Source of the DNA: an uncultured Prevotella sp.
GTDB taxonomy: Bacteria; Bacteroidota; Bacteroidia; Bacteroidales; Bacteroidaceae
Direction: 5' to 3'
Assembly (NCBI GenBank): GCA_947177775.1
Contig: CAMWVS010000028.1
Coordinates: 1 to 38,080 of the forward strand
DNA length: 38,080 bases
The translations under genes and the position numbers were made by a program. Position 1 is the first letter of the stretch, and every line of letters begins with the position of its first letter. Below the pieces are notes generated by a model that saw only the letters and a list, made by a program, of their open reading frames with translations, searched no databases and had not been told where the DNA came from. This document shows, piece after piece, positions 1 to 7,999 of this stretch.

Positions 1-74
1 CCTAATGCTTGCACTTATTTTTTGTGTTTGCGCCAAAAAAAAAAGTATAAAATCAAAAATCAAAATACAATCAA

Positions 75-106
75 TTTGCCACACCCGATTTTTCTATATA
101 ACTTTG
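75..106 (+). promoter_or_regulatory. Bacteroidota-type promoter for the 233-2908 gene
   Basis: A -33 element TTTG (75-78) and a -7 element TAACTTTG (99-106) are separated by 20 bases, which fits the known Bacteroidota sigma-ABfr consensus TTTG-N19-21-TAnnTTTG. Transcription would start near 113, leaving a leader of about 120 bases that is very A-rich just before the ATG at 233. A-rich leaders replace Shine-Dalgarno sites in this phylum. Confidence 0.7.
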
Positions 107-232
107 CAACCGAATTCAGACGCTATTGGAAAACCTCTTTCACATACACCTTACTAATTATTATATTTATTTAGAATACTGAGATTACAACAATTATTTA
201 CAAACATTTATTAACAAAAAAAAGAAACATTT

Positions 233-2908
233 ATGAAGAAGTGTTTATCTCTTGTTTCATTGCTTCTGGTTTGGACATTGTGCGCCAATGCGCAATATCA
301 GCGGAAGACATGGGACTTTACGACGGGAATCAGTGAAGAGACCATCGAAAATCTTACGGCTGATGAATCCAGATGGACCACCAGCAAGAATGACGACGGC
401 TCTTTCAAGGAAGCTGTAAACAAAACCAAGATGTCCGGTGAGTTTAATGCCAACGGCATCGTTATAAAGGAACTGCAGGGTATTTCTTTCGGAACAGGCG
501 GTCAGAATGGCAGCAACGACTTTATAATCCGCCCCACAACGTTCCGTTTCTCACGCAAAGGCGAGCAGGCAATCCTGAGAGTCGTTCCCGGACAGACAAT
601 CACCGTAAAGGCAAGAAGTGCAAATTCTACTGCAACAAAGCGCGGAATTTCCGGTGATGCCAACCTGGAATACATTTCTGGTCCGGAAGGCGGAATTCTT
701 CTCGGTGGTAATCTTGAAGCAGAGGGACGTGATGACAAAGGTAACTTCACTCTCACGTGGAAGGTGAAGGAAGACATCGAGATGGAAGGTGACTCTGTTG
801 ATGTAACCCTCACATTCGGTCCGGTAGAAGGAGGAATCGATGTCGTTCTCTTCCAAATTGACGAAGGTGACGAGCCTCAGATTCCGACAGGAACGAACAT
901 CGCCTACATCTATGATTCGTCATTCCCCGGATATACCGGAACCATAAACTCTATTCTCAACGGTCCGCTTCCAAATGTGATAGAAGACGTCTATGTGGAG
1001 CCTATTGACCTTAGCGGAGACGTGAGTGCAATTACAAGAGAAGTTCTTGAAGGATATCAGGTTCTGGTAGTCGACGGCGCTATCAACCCGACACATCCGT
1101 TCGTACAGAACCTCAAGGAAGCCATATCATACGTTCCTATGCTCAACCTCAACGCCGGACTATACGACGCGTGGGGATACGGCAAGGCTACAGAAACAAC
1201 TACAAACACAATTTTCGTTGCTGAAGGAAACCGCTCCAACGCACTTTTCGCACCGAATGAACTCACAAGCGACGGTCTTGCAGAAGACGGAACACTGGAA
1301 CTCTACAACAGCAACATCACTGGTGTCACTATAGATGAGAACTCACTGTTCGCAAAAGACAATGTTCTGGCCACTGCTGATGGTGTAAGCGCCATACACA
1401 TACATAACGCCAGACGCAATGCATACATGATGTTGCCGTATGCCAACAACGTAGAAGGTATCAACGAGTGCATCACACTGCTCATCCCCAATGCAGTGAA
1501 AATGCTCAATCAGACCAAGACTCAGGTGGTTGGCGCAGCCAAGCCGAGCATCAATCTGGAATATCGCGACCAATACACCATCGTGTCATTGACCTGCTCT
1601 ACCCCCAACAACAAGATTTATTATACTCTTGACGGCAGCGATCCCACAGAGGAAAGTACGTTATATACCGAACCGTTTGAAATACATGACGCCAACGTAA
1701 CAGTAAAGGCCATCGCTACAGCTGAGGGCTATAACCTCGGCAACATTCAGGAGAAAAGCATCGGTATTTACTCCGTAAGCGGCGCTCCCGCAATATCTTT
1801 GAACAAAGAAAGCGGCAAGACCACCATCACGATCGTCCCCGCAAATGAAAACGATGTGGTTTACTATAACTTCCGCGATTCCAAGGACACTATAATGTGC
1901 TCACGCTACAGCGAGCCTGTTGAAGTAACAAAACACGTGACCATCACGGCATTTGCCGGACAGTATGCCGAGGACGGAACCTTCCTGGCATCAGAGACTG
2001 TGACTGAGTTTATCGGCGTAGACGATGAGAAAGTACGCCTGGATGTCATCGGACAATTTGACAATAACGCCACAGACTGGGGTTCTTTGAAGATAGCTGC
2101 CTATCCTTTCTATACCGGAGAAATTATCGGTACTGAAACTATCACTGATGAAGATGGCGAGACAATAATCAATATCTTTAAACCGGCAGACGAGCTGACT
2201 GTTGTCAATCCAGGAAACGGATGGGAATTCAAGACATACGGACAAGCCGGCCAAAACGTCAACTGCTCTATCACTCACAATGTCCAGAATTTCGACGGTT
2301 ACAATCCGCAGACAGCATGGGATGACACAGACAATGAAGCTACCAACAACGGTCTGCAGTTCGGCGGTCGAGGCAGTAATGACGACGGCATAAAGGATCC
2401 GGCTTCTGCCTGCATCCAGAGCACAACAATGTATCAGGCTCCGTTTGACGTAGTAACTTACGCATTTGGCTATAACGGCAAGGCAAAAGTATATGTATCG
2501 GCCGACACTACTGACGTAAACAGCTGGATTGAGATCGGTGAAGTCAGCGGCGGTACAATAAAAGGTACAGCCAGCAATGGCAAAGATGGAAGCAACCGTC
2601 TGTGGAAAAAGAACATCGCTTCTTATGAAGGTACAGATCAGGTAGCTGTAAAAGTTGCAGCCATAGATGAAGGCAACACCATCAGTATCCTCAACATACT
2701 TGTTAAGAACTTCGGTGAGAAGTCAGAAGAGTACACTACTGGCATCAAGGATGTGAACATCGGTAAAGAGACAGAAAGTACTGTAATCCGCACCATTATA
2801 TACAGCATCAACGGAGCACAGCTGGACAAGACAGCCAAAGGCATCAATATCATCAAAGAGATTTATGCCAATGGTTCCGTTAAGACACGCAAGGTGATGG
2901 TTAAGTAA
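233..2908 (+). CDS. Secreted multidomain surface protein with chitobiase-C-terminal-like repeat and C-terminal sorting-like tail
   Basis: The protein has 891 residues. It opens with a signal peptide (MKKCLSLVSLLLVWTLCANA, cleavage before Q21), so it is exported. Around residues 440-500 the pattern 'KIYYTLDGSDPTEES' followed by 'VTVKAIATAEGY' matches the chitobiase/beta-hexosaminidase C-terminal (CHB_HEX_C) beta-sandwich family. A second, more diverged copy follows at about 515-595 ('VVYYNFRDS', 'HVTITAFAGQY'). The last 40 residues ('IIYSINGAQLDKTAKG' and a basic end 'KTRKVMVK') resemble the C-terminal tails of Prevotella secreted proteins, probably an outer-membrane secretion or anchoring signal. 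No catalytic motif is recognisable, so binding or scaffolding is more likely than catalysis. The gene is a single transcription unit, with a promoter at 75-106 and a terminator at 2943-2985. Specific function unknown. Confidence 0.85.
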   Translation: MKKCLSLVSLLLVWTLCANAQYQRKTWDFTTGISEETIENLTADESRWTTSKNDDGSFKEAVNKTKMSGEFNANGIVIKELQGISFGTGGQNGSNDFIIRPTTFRFSRKGEQAILRVVPGQTITVKARSANSTATKRGISGDANLEYISGPEGGILLGGNLEAEGRDDKGNFTLTWKVKEDIEMEGDSVDVTLTFGPVEGGIDVVLFQIDEGDEPQIPTGTNIAYIYDSSFPGYTGTINSILNGPLPNVIEDVYVEPIDLSGDVSAITREVLEGYQVLVVDGAINPTHPFVQNLKEAISYVPMLNLNAGLYDAWGYGKATETTTNTIFVAEGNRSNALFAPNELTSDGLAEDGTLELYNSNITGVTIDENSLFAKDNVLATADGVSAIHIHNARRNAYMMLPYANNVEGINECITLLIPNAVKMLNQTKTQVVGAAKPSINLEYRDQYTIVSLTCSTPNNKIYYTLDGSDPTEESTLYTEPFEIHDANVTVKAIATAEGYNLGNIQEKSIGIYSVSGAPAISLNKESGKTTITIVPANENDVVYYNFRDSKDTIMCSRYSEPVEVTKHVTITAFAGQYAEDGTFLASETVTEFIGVDDEKVRLDVIGQFDNNATDWGSLKIAAYPFYTGEIIGTETITDEDGETIINIFKPADELTVVNPGNGWEFKTYGQAGQNVNCSITHNVQNFDGYNPQTAWDDTDNEATNNGLQFGGRGSNDDGIKDPASACIQSTTMYQAPFDVVTYAFGYNGKAKVYVSADTTDVNSWIEIGEVSGGTIKGTASNGKDGSNRLWKKNIASYEGTDQVAVKVAAIDEGNTISILNILVKNFGEKSEEYTTGIKDVNIGKETESTVIRTIIYSINGAQLDKTAKGINIIKEIYANGSVKTRKVMVK

Positions 2909-2942
2909 TAGCCCGAACATCGGAATAACGCATATTGAGACG

Positions 2943-2985
2943 GACCCGGCAGCTGATTGTTTCAGCCTGCCGGGTCTGTTTCTTT
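2943..2985 (+). terminator. Rho-independent terminator after the 233-2908 gene
   Basis: GACCCGGCAG (2943-2952) pairs perfectly with CTGCCGGGTC (2967-2976). An inner CTGA/TCAG pairing extends the stem, and a T-rich run (2977-2985) follows. It lies 35 bases after the stop codon and separates the surface-protein gene from the exopolysaccharide operon. Confidence 0.85.
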
Positions 2986-3059
2986 AGTAACAAAACACAA
3001 CTTTTTTACTTTTTGCAACATTTTCGTCACATTTTCGTACGTTGCTTAATTTTTTTTAT

Positions 3060-3067
3060 TATCTTTG
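3060..3067 (+). promoter_or_regulatory. Probable -7 promoter element for the exopolysaccharide operon
   Basis: TATCTTTG fits the TAnnTTTG -7 consensus and lies 85 bases before the start codon at 3153. No good TTTG is found 19-21 bases upstream (the closest, GTTG at 3041-3044, is only 15 bases away). The promoter may therefore be weak or activator-dependent. It is the only -7 match noticed between the terminator at 2985 and the first operon gene. Confidence 0.5.
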
Positions 3068-3152
3068 TCTGTCGAAGAGACTACTAACGATAGTAAGATT
3101 CCTATATCCATAATATTGTGGCAATATAGAACCTAAAAATAATTGATTAAAA

Positions 3153-3521
3153 ATGAAAAAGAAAATACTAATTCTCGACGACAAGGAAACCATTGCCAAA
3201 GTGCTCTCAATATATCTTATGAGCGATTATGACGTACAGTGGTTGCCCGACGGACTGCAAGGTGTGAAATGGTTACAGTCAGGAAACACTCCCGATCTCA
3301 TTATCTCTGACATAAGAATGCCGGAAATGCGCGGCGACGACTTTCTGGAGTGGATCAAGCAGAACGAGTTGTTCCGCCATATCCCCGTGATTATGCTCAG
3401 CAGCGAAGACAGTACCAGCGAACGCATACGTCTGCTGGAAATCGGTGCGGAAGACTATATCGTGAAGCCGTTCAATCCGATGGAATTAAAAATCAGAGTA
3501 AAGAAAATTCTGCCCAACTGA
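3153..3521 (+). CDS. Stand-alone response-regulator receiver domain protein
   Basis: The protein has 122 residues and is a complete CheY-like receiver domain with no output domain. The acidic pocket is D9/D10 ('LILDDKE'). The phospho-acceptor is D53 ('IISDIRMPEMRGDDF'), the conserved hydroxyl lies in 'VIMLSSEDS', and the conserved lysine is K105 ('IVKPFNP'). All residues needed for phosphorylation are present. No DNA-binding domain exists, so it must signal by protein contact. It is the first gene of the polysaccharide operon and sits 10 bases before a phosphoglycosyltransferase that has its own degenerate receiver. That neighbour is the obvious candidate partner, but this is inference. No histidine kinase is in the window. 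Confidence 0.9.
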   Translation: MKKKILILDDKETIAKVLSIYLMSDYDVQWLPDGLQGVKWLQSGNTPDLIISDIRMPEMRGDDFLEWIKQNELFRHIPVIMLSSEDSTSERIRLLEIGAEDYIVKPFNPMELKIRVKKILPN

Positions 3522-3531
3522 CGCTACATTT

Positions 3532-4752
3532 ATGATAGGCATTGTATATTTAGGACGCAATCCAAACACGCAGGAACGCCTCAAATACATTCCAGGCCAA
3601 CTCGTGCGTATGACGGCTACATATAAGGAAGCCGAACAGGCATGCACCCCCTCAAAGAACACTAAAGACGAGCGGTTCATCGTGTTCTTCGAGCAGACAA
3701 TACTCAATGAGGACATTACGGCAATCACCTATCTGCACAAAAAGTGCAAGAACACGTATATCATCCTTCTAACGAAGGAACTCTCCGACAAAGACAGGCT
3801 GAGATACCAGCAGTGTGGCGTCAGTGACACCATTCCTAAAGAAGCCACGGTTACGGAGATACACAAGAAAATCCAGTTCATCTCTGACCGTGAGGATCTG
3901 CTCTTTGACAAGAATGATCCGCAGTACGGAATACTACAGTTCAAGATTCCGCTGTGGAAGCGTCTCTTCGACATCATTTTCGCCAGCGCCGCCATAATCG
4001 TGTTGTCACCGGTGTTCCTGATAACGATAATTGCCATCAAACTGGAAAGCAAGGGACCGGTCCTCTTCAAATCGAAACGTGTGGGAACGAACTATACCAT
4101 CTTCGACTTCCTCAAATTCCGAAGCATGTATGTCGACGCAAGCGAACGTCTCAAGGAACTGAGCAAGGAACACAACCAGTATGCCGCCGGACATGGCAAC
4201 AACGACGGAGAAAAAGAAAAGAGCGTCATCACGTCGCCGCTGGGCGACGAGGCCGAAAGAGACATGGAAGCTTCCGGAACGGAATCGTCAATGATGTTCG
4301 GAGACGAAGAGGTGATGCTCGTGGGCGACGACTTCCTCGTGGCGGAAAAGGACTTCAACAAACAGAAGACGGAGGAAATCAATAATGCTTTCGTCAAAAT
4401 CGAGAACGACCCGCGAATAACAAAGGTCGGACGGTTCATCAGGAAATACAGCATCGACGAATTGCCACAGCTGTTCAACATCCTGCGCGGAGACATGTCC
4501 ATCGTCGGGAACCGCCCGCTGCCGCTCTACGAAGCGGAGAAGCTGACCGGCGACGAGTGTATAGACCGCTTCATGGCCCCGGCCGGACTGACCGGACTGT
4601 GGCAGGTGGAGGAACGAGGCAAGGGAGGCGCCATGTCGGCCGAAGAACGCAAGCAGCTTGACATTACCTACGGCCAGACATACAATTTCGCCATGGACAT
4701 GAAAATCATTTTCCGGACGCTGACGGCATTCATACAGAAAGACGATGTCTGA
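3532..4752 (+). CDS. Polyprenyl-phosphate sugar phosphotransferase (WcaJ/PglC-type) with N-terminal pseudo-receiver domain
   Basis: The protein has 406 residues. It is expected to transfer a sugar-1-phosphate to undecaprenyl phosphate, the first membrane step of repeat-unit synthesis. Residues about 141-166 form one hydrophobic segment. The catalytic bacterial-sugar-transferase domain follows: 'FDFLKFRSMYVDA' (about 191-203), then 'DPRITKVGRFIRKYSIDEL', 'PQLFNILRGDMSIVGNRP' and 'GLTGLWQVEERG'. Two features are unusual. Residues 1-120 look like a receiver fold whose phospho-acceptor position reads 'IVFFEQTI' (Glu, not Asp), ending in 'DTIPKEATVTEI'. An acidic, low-complexity insert of about 90 residues (about 203-292) splits the catalytic domain between FRSM and DPRI. 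The stop codon lies inside a 29-bp tandem duplication. The usual four- or five-helix N-terminal membrane region of WbaP/WcaJ is absent. Confidence 0.9.
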   Translation: MIGIVYLGRNPNTQERLKYIPGQLVRMTATYKEAEQACTPSKNTKDERFIVFFEQTILNEDITAITYLHKKCKNTYIILLTKELSDKDRLRYQQCGVSDTIPKEATVTEIHKKIQFISDREDLLFDKNDPQYGILQFKIPLWKRLFDIIFASAAIIVLSPVFLITIIAIKLESKGPVLFKSKRVGTNYTIFDFLKFRSMYVDASERLKELSKEHNQYAAGHGNNDGEKEKSVITSPLGDEAERDMEASGTESSMMFGDEEVMLVGDDFLVAEKDFNKQKTEEINNAFVKIENDPRITKVGRFIRKYSIDELPQLFNILRGDMSIVGNRPLPLYEAEKLTGDECIDRFMAPAGLTGLWQVEERGKGGAMSAEERKQLDITYGQTYNFAMDMKIIFRTLTAFIQKDDV

Positions 4753-4787
4753 CGGCATTCATACAGAAAGACGATGCCTGACGGCAT
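4720..4787 (+). repeat. 29-bp tandem duplication spanning the phosphoglycosyltransferase stop codon
   Basis: Bases 4720-4748 are repeated at 4749-4777 with one difference at the last base (T versus C). A partial third copy of 10 bases follows (4778-4787). The first copy encodes the end of the sugar transferase, and the second begins with bases of its stop codon. The unit length is not a multiple of three, so the extra copy lies in non-coding DNA and leaves the protein intact. It looks like a recent slippage event. Confidence 0.95.
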
Positions 4788-4858
4788 GAAGCGCAAGAAA
4801 AACCTACAGAGAAGGAATAACCATAACTACGAACTATAAGATTATATAACGAACAAGG

Positions 4859-5809
4859 ATGAACAGGCTAAGGCTTCTAACCATACTATTGGCTGCCGGA
4901 CTGGGGCTCACCGCATCGGCCCAGTTCAACGACAGCGGCATCAGTGCCGGTTTCTTCGACTCCAGCGAGTCCAGCACCATCAATTTCTCTAAGTTCCACC
5001 TGCCGCCGCTCGCCGTGCTATTTGAAAACGCAAAGTCAAACCCGCAGATTCTTGACCTCGCCAAAGCACAGGAGATAGCACAGGCCGAGGTGGCCAAACA
5101 GAAGAGACACATCTTCTCATACGTGCGCGGACATGCCAGCTACAGCTACGGAAAGACAGACATGTGGGGAAACAACTCGTCTACGTACAACCAGATGATC
5201 TATCAGTTTCAGGGAACGGAACAGAACTATTGGAACGTCGGCGTGAACCTCAACGTCCCGCTGGAGGACATCCTCGACCTCAAAGCATCGGTAAGACGGA
5301 AAAAACTCGCCGTCGATCAGGCGCAAATCAAGAAAGACATCGCATACGACCAGCTGAAATTACAGATTGCGTCGCTCTATGTAAAGATAACCAACAGCCT
5401 CGTCTCACTCAAGACAGCAAGCGAAAACGCCGCGATTTATCAAGGTGCGGGCGCGCTGAATCAGGAAGACTTCCATCAGGGAAACATGACCATCGAGGAC
5501 TTCGCATACACGAAGCTCCGCGAACAGGACGCCGTCAACAAATATCAGAATCTCCAGACGGAAATCACAACGGACATAATCACACTCGAAATCCTCACCC
5601 ACACGCCTATCATAACAAACACCACCACCGACATAACACTTGACAGTACGATCGAAAAGACTGAAAAGGAGATTGCACGCGAGAACAGGGCCATGGAGAA
5701 GAAGATAAGAAAGGCGGCCAAAGAGGAGGAAAAGAAAACGGTCGAAATGGAGAAAGCCGAAAGGAAAGCTCAGAAAGAGGCCGGCAAAGAAAACGAAAAA
5801 CAAAACTAA
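4859..5809 (+). CDS. Half-size TolC-family outer-membrane protein with charged C-terminal helix
   Basis: The protein has 316 residues with a signal peptide ('LLAAGLGLTASA', cleavage before Q22). Residues about 50-245 look like one repeat of an outer-membrane efflux (TolC) protein: 'PPLAVLFENAKSNPQIL', a beta-strand segment ('YWNVGVNLNVPLEDILDL'), and long helices with the family-type pattern around 'KKDIAYDQLKLQIASLYVKI'. TolC homologues usually have two such repeats in 400-500 residues; this has about one. The last 55 residues are a highly charged Lys/Glu helix, probably a coiled coil in the periplasm. Twelve bases separate it from the Wzz-like gene. No Wza-type export protein is present, so it may act in polymer export, but that role is inferred. 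Confidence 0.75.
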   Translation: MNRLRLLTILLAAGLGLTASAQFNDSGISAGFFDSSESSTINFSKFHLPPLAVLFENAKSNPQILDLAKAQEIAQAEVAKQKRHIFSYVRGHASYSYGKTDMWGNNSSTYNQMIYQFQGTEQNYWNVGVNLNVPLEDILDLKASVRRKKLAVDQAQIKKDIAYDQLKLQIASLYVKITNSLVSLKTASENAAIYQGAGALNQEDFHQGNMTIEDFAYTKLREQDAVNKYQNLQTEITTDIITLEILTHTPIITNTTTDITLDSTIEKTEKEIARENRAMEKKIRKAAKEEEKKTVEMEKAERKAQKEAGKENEKQN

Positions 5810-5821
5810 ATCCTAAAAATT

Positions 5822-7999
5822 ATGGATACATTCAGATATTTGGTGAGATTTCTTTACCGCATACGCTGGTATCTCGTCGTCCTGCCGCTGATAGCATTGA
5901 TCATCGCATGGTTCCTCACGCGGAACATGGAACGAATATACAACACCAATACCACCATCTATACCGGTATGATTACCGGATATAACATAGAGGGCGGAAC
6001 AGGTGTGGCCGGAGGAAACGCACAGACGAACATAACCAACCTCATGCTTATTGTCACTACAGACAATACGATACACGAAGTGGCCCTGAGGCTTTTCGCA
6101 CGCTGTATGATGTACGGCAATCCGGACAAGGACAACAACTACATATCGGCACAGCACTTCCGCGAGCTGAACAACTCCGTCCCCGCCGACGTCAAGGCGC
6201 TCATCAACCACAACAGCGAGTCGGCGACATACGCCAATCTCAAGGCTTACGAGAAGCCCTCACAGGACAACTATCTCTTCGGACTGCTCAACTATCACAC
6301 TTATTTCGGTATCAACAACATTACGTCGAGACTGAAAGTGATGCAGATTGACCGGAGTGACATCATCGACATCGGCTATTCTGCCAACGACGCCGGCATT
6401 GCATACAACACTCTCGACATTCTCAACGAAGTGTTTGCACGCCAATACCAGCAGCTGAGGTTCGGAGAGACCAACAACGTGATAAAATTCTTTGAACGCG
6501 AAGTGGCACGCCTCTACCGGATATTGTGCAACGCAGAAGATGACCTCATCAACTACAACATATCAAAGAGAATCATCAACTATGGTGAACAGACAAAACA
6601 GCTGACCATACTGGACGCACAACAGCAGACGTCGGACAATGACCAGCTGATGAACTACACCACGACAAAGGCGCTGATGGACTATCTGGAAAGACAGCTC
6701 GGAAACAGGGCCAAGCTCATCAGGGCCAACAAGGACTTCACAAATCAGGTACGCGACATATCGAGAATACAGTCACGAATATCAAACTTACAGCTTATGA
6801 GCAGTGAGGGCGGAGGCAACAACGCCGAATCACAGCAGGAACTGGCAAAGGCCCAGCGCGATCTGCAGAACGCCACAAAACGCGTTAAAGACCTGACTCT
6901 CGACATCGAAGCCGGAACATACAGCACGGAGACCGGCGTCAAGGCAAACTCTTTGATAACCAAATGGCTGGACCAGGTTCTGCTGCTGGAGAAGACAAAG
7001 GCTGAAATGACGGCACAGGACATCATGCGACAGAAGCTCGACCGTCAGATTCTCTATTACGCACCTATCGGAGCTACGCTCGACAGAAAAGACCGCCACA
7101 TCGGATTCATCGAGGGCAACTACATGGAAATGCTCAAGGCGCTCAATGCCGCACGTCTGCGTCAGCGCAATCTGCAGATGACGACAGCCACGCTGCGGGT
7201 GCTCAATCCGCCGATGTTCCCTATGAACGCCCAGCCGACCAACCGTCTGATGATTCTGCTCGGAGCATTCCTGCTGACATTCATCCTGACGTCGCTCTAC
7301 TTCCTCATCATCGAACTGCTCGACCGCACGCTGCGAGACCGCATGCGCTCGGAACGGATAACAAAAATTCCGGTGATGGGATGCTACCCGAAGGACAGCT
7401 CGCTGAGATACAGACGATACAACAAGACCATCGCCGACATGTCGCTCCGCCAGCTGAGCAAGGCGTTGCTGCCCCACTTCAAGACCGGACAGCAGAACGT
7501 GCTCAACCTTCTTTCCACCGACGCGGCCAACGGCAAGAGCTATCTGGCACAGGAGCTGGAAAACTATTGGGTTTCACTGGGTCTGCAGGTGCGGCGTCTG
7601 GCATACGACGAGGATTTTCTCGCCGAAGACAGCAAGTATATCATGGCCAAAGACGTAAAGGACCTTTGTCCGGACATACTGCCGGATGAGATTGCCATCA
7701 TTGAATATCCGAACCTGAACGACCACCCGATTGCTCCGTCACTGCTCAATCTCGGAACAGTCAATCTCATGGTGACACGCGCCAACCGCACGTGGAAAGA
7801 CGTTGACGCGAAAGCGCTGAAGGAAGTTCAGGCACAACTGGAAAACAAGGATTCGCTCTATATGTATCTCACTGAGGGTAGCCGCTATGCTGTGGAAGAG
7901 TTCGTCGGCCAGTTGCCGCCATACACGAAGTTCAAGAATTTCGTCTACCGGATATCACAGCTCGGACTCACCGCAACGGAAAACAGCCATACTATCTGA
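5822..7999 (+). CDS. Wzz/BY-kinase-like polysaccharide co-polymerase with degenerate ATP-binding site
   Basis: The protein has 725 residues. An N-terminal membrane segment (about 17-35, 'WYLVVLPLIALIIAWFLT') and a second near 470-500 ('LMILLGAFLLTFILTSLYFL') enclose a long periplasmic coiled-coil region, which is the Wzz chain-length-regulator layout. Just before the second helix, 'LNPPMFPMNAQPTNRLMILL' matches the usual proline-rich motif. The cytoplasmic end resembles a bacterial tyrosine kinase (BY-kinase) domain but is altered. The P-loop region reads 'LLSTDAANGKSYLA' (K572) instead of the usual PGEGKST form, the Walker A' aspartates are replaced by 'RRLAYDEDF', and there is no C-terminal tyrosine cluster. 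ATP binding is possible, but autophosphorylation is doubtful. The stop codon overlaps the next start by one base (TGATG). Confidence 0.88.
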   Translation: MDTFRYLVRFLYRIRWYLVVLPLIALIIAWFLTRNMERIYNTNTTIYTGMITGYNIEGGTGVAGGNAQTNITNLMLIVTTDNTIHEVALRLFARCMMYGNPDKDNNYISAQHFRELNNSVPADVKALINHNSESATYANLKAYEKPSQDNYLFGLLNYHTYFGINNITSRLKVMQIDRSDIIDIGYSANDAGIAYNTLDILNEVFARQYQQLRFGETNNVIKFFEREVARLYRILCNAEDDLINYNISKRIINYGEQTKQLTILDAQQQTSDNDQLMNYTTTKALMDYLERQLGNRAKLIRANKDFTNQVRDISRIQSRISNLQLMSSEGGGNNAESQQELAKAQRDLQNATKRVKDLTLDIEAGTYSTETGVKANSLITKWLDQVLLLEKTKAEMTAQDIMRQKLDRQILYYAPIGATLDRKDRHIGFIEGNYMEMLKALNAARLRQRNLQMTTATLRVLNPPMFPMNAQPTNRLMILLGAFLLTFILTSLYFLIIELLDRTLRDRMRSERITKIPVMGCYPKDSSLRYRRYNKTIADMSLRQLSKALLPHFKTGQQNVLNLLSTDAANGKSYLAQELENYWVSLGLQVRRLAYDEDFLAEDSKYIMAKDVKDLCPDILPDEIAIIEYPNLNDHPIAPSLLNLGTVNLMVTRANRTWKDVDAKALKEVQAQLENKDSLYMYLTEGSRYAVEEFVGQLPPYTKFKNFVYRISQLGLTATENSHTI

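Noticed and set aside
3041..3044. GTTG as -33 element of the exopolysaccharide promoter
   Set aside because: Only 15 bases from the -7 element, outside the 19-21 spacing seen in the other promoters.
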